NCBI GenBank assembly: GCA_012842745.1
Contig: DUSF01000040.1
Coordinates: forward strand, 1-36,695
DNA length: 36,695 nt
Source: Bacillus sp. (in: firmicutes)
GTDB lineage: Bacteria > Bacillota > Bacilli > Bacillales > Bacillaceae_J
Direction: 5' to 3'
The translations under genes were made by a program, and so were the position numbers. How positions within the stretch are numbered: position 1 is the stretch's first letter; every line of letters begins with the position of its first letter. Below are positions 33,852 through 36,695 of this stretch, piece after piece. The notes under the pieces are model-generated. The model was not told where the DNA came from, did no database searches, and saw nothing but the letters and a program-made list of their open reading frames with translations.

Positions 33852-34113
33852 GCTCAAACTCCTCTACCTTACTATGGAGATACTTAAGCCCCTGCTCTTC
33901 ATCAAAAATACGTCCGTTTTTACGGTCTTCTCGACTTTTCTGAATTTGACGGATAAGTTCCTTATCTTCAGAAAGTAGTTCGAAATCCATCTGACCTATA
34001 GCTTCTCTTTCACGTTTCATATTTAAATAACCGATAAAATCATAAACCTCAACAGCATCTTCTTCGTGTATAAGGTCAATCATACGTTTCAGATCATCAC
34101 GGTTAACACTCAT
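33835..34113 (-). CDS. Antitoxin partner of the RelE/ParE toxin
   Basis: A 92-residue, highly charged helical protein (MSVNRDDLKRMIDLIHEEDAV ending EEFEREQNI). It precedes and overlaps the toxin gene on the same strand, as most type II antitoxins do. I recognise no classic ribbon-helix-helix or HTH signature with confidence; the helix VYDFIGYLNMKRE may be the start of a dimerising or DNA-binding part. The charged C-terminal half would wrap the toxin. AAGGTGGTG eight bases upstream fixes the ATG. Confidence 0.75.
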   Translation of the reverse strand: MSVNRDDLKRMIDLIHEEDAVEVYDFIGYLNMKREREAIGQMDFELLSEDKELIRQIQKSREDRKNGRIFDEEQGLKYLHSKVEEFEREQNI

Positions 34114-34187
34114 TATAAAACACCACCTTATGATGTACTACCACCATTATACCATATGAAAAGCACGATTTAATAACTCATTCAGCC

Positions 34188-34298
34188 AAATATATCCCAA
34201 CCACGCACTCAACGTGGCTTGAGAGGACAGAAGTATGTCCGTTCTCGGAAACATATCCACGACATTTTTGGCACTATCGGTAGGCGGAAACATATCCA
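34188..34298. repeat. 26-bp repeat copy 2 with adjoining hairpins and a 14-bp direct repeat
   Basis: 34188-34213 repeats 31531-31556 exactly. It overlaps a small hairpin (CCACG/CGTGG, 34201-34217), followed by another (GGACA/TGTCC, 34225-34240). CGGAAACATATCCA then occurs twice, at 34246-34259 and 34285-34298. No gene was seen in the 34114-34395 gap. Confidence 0.7.
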
Positions 34299-34395
34299 GT
34301 ACATTCGTACTATATGAAAATTAAAAATCAATATAACTTTATGCTATGCTCATTTTACTCAACTACGCAAATTGGAATTTGTTGCTACCATATCC

Positions 34396-35226
34396 CTACG
34401 AAAAAGCCTTCATCAACTCTTCATAAGAAATCTTCCCCAATGTAAATTTTTCTAATGCTATATATGTTTTTTCAGATGAAGTATTCATTCTATTATGACA
34501 TTTATCCACTAACTCTTTTTCATTTGTTAATGGTTCATATATATGTTCTTTTTTACGATACGCTTCATAGTATCTTATGCCAAATATTCTCTGGGACATA
34601 GCATTGATATGGATACCGTCTGGGTTAGATGTAAGTCCTTTAGCAGTAACATAATAGCAATTTTCATTACCCTGTGCATATTTTTGAAGTTCTTCGTTAA
34701 TGAGTTGATATTCCACACACCCTGCACCAAATGCCACCTTACCCAAATAATCGCCCAAACCACCTATAATAAATGGAATATTAGGTACGGATAATTCTCT
34801 TCTTATTTCATTAAAGATTCTTAATATTTTTTCATAGTATTCTTTGTATTTTCCATCTTGGCTATCACTTTCCCCCTGATGCCATAGTATTCCTACCAAT
34901 TCGCTATCTTCCATTGCAAATTTAGTTTCATTTATTGCATGACGAAATAATGTTCCATCTAGCGACCACTCATCAATGGAGCTACCACCTTCAGCACATG
35001 GAATAAGACCAATTTTTTCTCCCTGATTATCCTTACACCAAGCCTCTGCAAATGATGCCGCAAGTCCTACGCCCGCAACTGGTCTATCAAAATGAATTGG
35101 TTCAGTCATCATTTGCCATCTGCCATTTCGCAACATCATAATTCTTTCATTATAAATCGGAGGCACTTCATGTGTAAATCCACGACCTGCCATATTTGAT
35201 TGTCCAATTAGTAAAAGTGACTTCAT
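34396..35226 (-). CDS. SGNH-type sialate O-acetylesterase-like hydrolase (CE6-like)
   Basis: A 276-residue cytoplasmic serine hydrolase with no signal peptide. The nucleophile block is LLLIGQSNMAGRG, at the extreme N-terminus. A second block, GILWHQGESDS, matches the W-x-Q-G-E-S/T-D of the sialate O-acetylesterase family. The catalytic His lies in NPDGIHINAMSQ. Enzymes of this family remove acetyl groups from sugars or sialic acid. AGGAG precedes the ATG. No sugar-utilisation genes are near, so the substrate is open. Confidence 0.87.
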   Translation of the reverse strand: MKSLLLIGQSNMAGRGFTHEVPPIYNERIMMLRNGRWQMMTEPIHFDRPVAGVGLAASFAEAWCKDNQGEKIGLIPCAEGGSSIDEWSLDGTLFRHAINETKFAMEDSELVGILWHQGESDSQDGKYKEYYEKILRIFNEIRRELSVPNIPFIIGGLGDYLGKVAFGAGCVEYQLINEELQKYAQGNENCYYVTAKGLTSNPDGIHINAMSQRIFGIRYYEAYRKKEHIYEPLTNEKELVDKCHNRMNTSSEKTYIALEKFTLGKISYEELMKAFS

Positions 35227-35281
35227 TCTTTTCTCCTATCTACTAAATATTGATATCAATAAATTACTATTTGTAAAAATT

Positions 35282-35641
35282 CTAATCTACATTACGTTGT
35301 ACATATTCTACAACAATTCCATCTTTATGTTTTACAGTCATATTCCATCCTGTAGGTACTTTCTTAATATCTTTAATTATAGTTGCACCACTATTTAGTA
35401 AAACTTCTTTATATTCTTGCAAAGAATCCACAGAAAATGTAGCCATTGTATTTCGTACAGAAGCTAATTCTTCTTCTGTACCAACTATAATAAGCAAATT
35501 ATCTATGTTAATAACTTCTAAATCAGGATTTTGCATTTTAAATCTACTGCTAATTTTTTTTTGAAAAAGTCCCTCATAAAATTCTATTGCTTTTTCTGCA
35601 TTATTCACATATACTCTTGTTAATATTTTATTAATTTGCAT
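35282..35641 (-). CDS. VOC (glyoxalase/bleomycin resistance) family protein
   Basis: A 119-residue single-module protein of the vicinal oxygen chelate fold, with a typical beginning (ILTRVYVNNAEKAIEFYEGLF) and end (WNMTVKHKDGIVVEYVQ). The terminal Glu in VVEYV matches a metal-ligand position. Its substrate cannot be told; related proteins include glyoxalases, fosfomycin thiol transferases and bleomycin-binding proteins. GGAGATGGAAAG precedes the ATG. Same strand as the esterase and DHFR-like genes, with gaps of 55 and 89 bases. Confidence 0.82.
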   Translation of the reverse strand: MQINKILTRVYVNNAEKAIEFYEGLFQKKISSRFKMQNPDLEVINIDNLLIIVGTEEELASVRNTMATFSVDSLQEYKEVLLNSGATIIKDIKKVPTGWNMTVKHKDGIVVEYVQRNVD

Positions 35642-35730
35642 CTTTCCATCTCCTTAATATTCCACCATTAAATTACTATTTGTATGACCAAACTATGATA
35701 AAGGTAAGAAATTTTGAAAAGCTGAACGAA

Positions 35731-36243
35731 CTATATTTTACTATAAATCAATTCTGCAAATTGTCCGTATTTTTTTACTTCTTTCAAGCAAAATCGCTTC
35801 AACACTTCTTTTTGTGAAAATAATGGTATTCCCCTCCCCAATAACACAGGGGCAATCTGTAATATCATATTATCAACCATATCATTATCTAACAGAGGGG
35901 CTAATATTGTGTTTCCTCCAACAATCCAAATATTTTTATCCCTCTCTATTTGTTTCACAAATTCAACAACATCACAGTTCATAGGAATAAATTCTCTGAC
36001 TGATAAGCTTTCAGCATGTGTAAAAACATAATTTTGGGTAGTCGGATAAAGACTGCCAATATTCTCTATGTTTTCAATTTCATTAAATGTTCTTTTGCCC
36101 ATTATAGTAATATCCATGCTTTTATAGAAGCTTTCATAACCGGTTTCTTCTATTGCACCAGTTTGATAAAGCCAGTCTAGGTTATGGTTTTTGTCAGCAA
36201 GATAACCATCCATGGTAATGCAGCCGTAAAAAAATACACTCAT
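35731..36243 (-). CDS. Dihydrofolate reductase-like (RibD C-terminal domain) family protein
   Basis: A 170-residue protein of the DHFR/RibD_C fold. It begins FFYGCITMDGYLADKNHNLDWL (S/T-x-DG-x-x-A motif) and has MGKRTFNEI, then IWIVGGNTILAPLL, the glycine motif that binds NADPH, and APVLLGRGIPLF near the end. These YwjB/YyaP-like proteins are small NADPH-dependent reductases of uncertain substrate and usually not the housekeeping folate enzyme. AGGAGGG lies about eight bases upstream of the ATG. The remaining bases 36244-36467 have no gene that I can support. Confidence 0.87.
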   Translation of the reverse strand: MSVFFYGCITMDGYLADKNHNLDWLYQTGAIEETGYESFYKSMDITIMGKRTFNEIENIENIGSLYPTTQNYVFTHAESLSVREFIPMNCDVVEFVKQIERDKNIWIVGGNTILAPLLDNDMVDNMILQIAPVLLGRGIPLFSQKEVLKRFCLKEVKKYGQFAELIYSKI

Positions 36244-36467
36244 TTTTTAAACCCTCCTTTGATAAATTCCTATTTATCAGTTATTAAACAGGTAACTTTC
36301 ATTTCTCAATTTAATACACCTACGCATATGGATCTGAAAGAAGTCTCTTTGTTCCTTTTTTATTTTCCTCATCATTTATTAAATTACAAGTTAATCCTGA
36401 ATTATTCATAAAAACTTATTGACAAGCCACTGAATGCTTATTTACCAAGTAGTTTAGTTTATTTAGT

Positions 36468-36552
36468 CCTGTACTAAATAAATGCAAAAAAGAATCCATT
36501 TCTGTTAAAGTTTAAGTAACCACACAAAAACCTAATAGAAAGGATTCTTTAT
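36468..36552 (+). promoter_or_regulatory. IS1380-type left end and structured transposase leader
   Basis: CCTGTACTAAATAA at about 36467-36480 is the probable left end, and it sits in a palindrome TTTAGT-CCTGT-ACTAAA. In the leader, AAAGAATCC (36489-36497) pairs with GGATTCTTT (36542-36550), just before the ATG. GTTAAAGT (36504-36511) pairs with ACTTTAAC (36559-36566), just after it. The start region could therefore be hidden when transcription enters from outside. Confidence 0.5.
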
Positions 36553-36695
36553 ATGGTTACTTTAACGGAAAAAACGCTTGATTTCAATCGAAAAATTAAA
36601 TTGTCAAATGATGGAGGCTCTCTTTCCTCAGATACGGGTGAACTTCTTTTCAGAGAGTTTGATGAAAAAATTGGATTTTCAAAGACTTTGGAAAA
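36553..36695 (+). CDS. IS1380-family transposase, N-terminal part cut by window edge
   Basis: From ATG 36553 the frame reads MVTLTEKTLDFNRKIKLSND, then GGSLSSDTGELLFREFDEKI and GFSKTLE, running off the window. This is the characteristic start of IS1380-family DDE transposases (F-N-x-x-I-x-x-S-N-D-G-G-x-L-S-S-D-x-G). The catalytic residues and right end lie outside. A GAAAGG just upstream is a weak ribosome binding site and is involved in the leader pairing. Confidence 0.85.
   Translation, partial: MVTLTEKTLDFNRKIKLSNDGGSLSSDTGELLFREFDEKIGFSKTLE

Overview
The window looks like a chromosomal segment of a spore-forming member of the Bacillaceae (Bacillus, Neobacillus or Cytobacillus-like). The support is low G+C, strong GGAGG ribosome binding sites, TTG/GTG starts, a CotF-like coat protein, a YjcZ-family small sporulation protein, an SLH-domain surface protein, a bacterial nitric oxide synthase and a Gram-positive ars operon. 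Both edges run into insertion sequences: the start of an IS200/IS605 TnpB on the minus strand at the left, and the start of an IS1380-type transposase on the plus strand at the right.

Layout. 1-5.8 kb: tnpB start, a large membrane PAS/GGDEF diguanylate cyclase, a P-loop protein joined to an Asp23-like domain, an enoyl-CoA hydratase-like protein and a short divergent flagellin. 5.8-9 kb: an unusual 793-795 residue protein with what appear to be two isoprenoid-synthase domains, divergent from a CotF-like coat gene. 9-13.7 kb: an SLH surface protein with nearly identical C-terminal repeats, then a cyclic-nucleotide-binding protein. 13.9-18.2 kb: a minus-strand unit recQ - AAA ATPase - pRiA4b Orf3-like protein. 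18.3-20.3 kb: a TetR repressor, its operator, a DsbA/SpxH-like protein and a YdhR-like monooxygenase gene with an in-frame TAG.

20.5-25.5 kb: a class II Fic protein followed by the wreck of a type II Wadjet plasmid-defence locus. jetD is split by a TAG, jetC is reduced to its C-terminal third and fused to a broken ISL3-family transposase, and jetA and jetB are gone. 25.6-31.3 kb: nos, a ruined merR-MFS pair that keeps an intact MerR-type promoter, a complete arsR-acr3-arsC operon, a 37-residue YjcZ-like gene and a frameshifted DUF3995-like gene. 31.5-36.7 kb: a LysM/VanY cell-wall carboxypeptidase, a RelE/ParE toxin-antitoxin pair, a sialate O-acetylesterase-like hydrolase, a VOC protein, a DHFR-like protein and the IS1380 element.

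The most unusual item is the double isoprenoid-synthase protein. The 20-31 kb stretch is notable for its density of broken genes, which suggests a decaying accessory region (or, less likely, local sequence errors). All family calls were made by reading motifs in the sequence; no database search was run.
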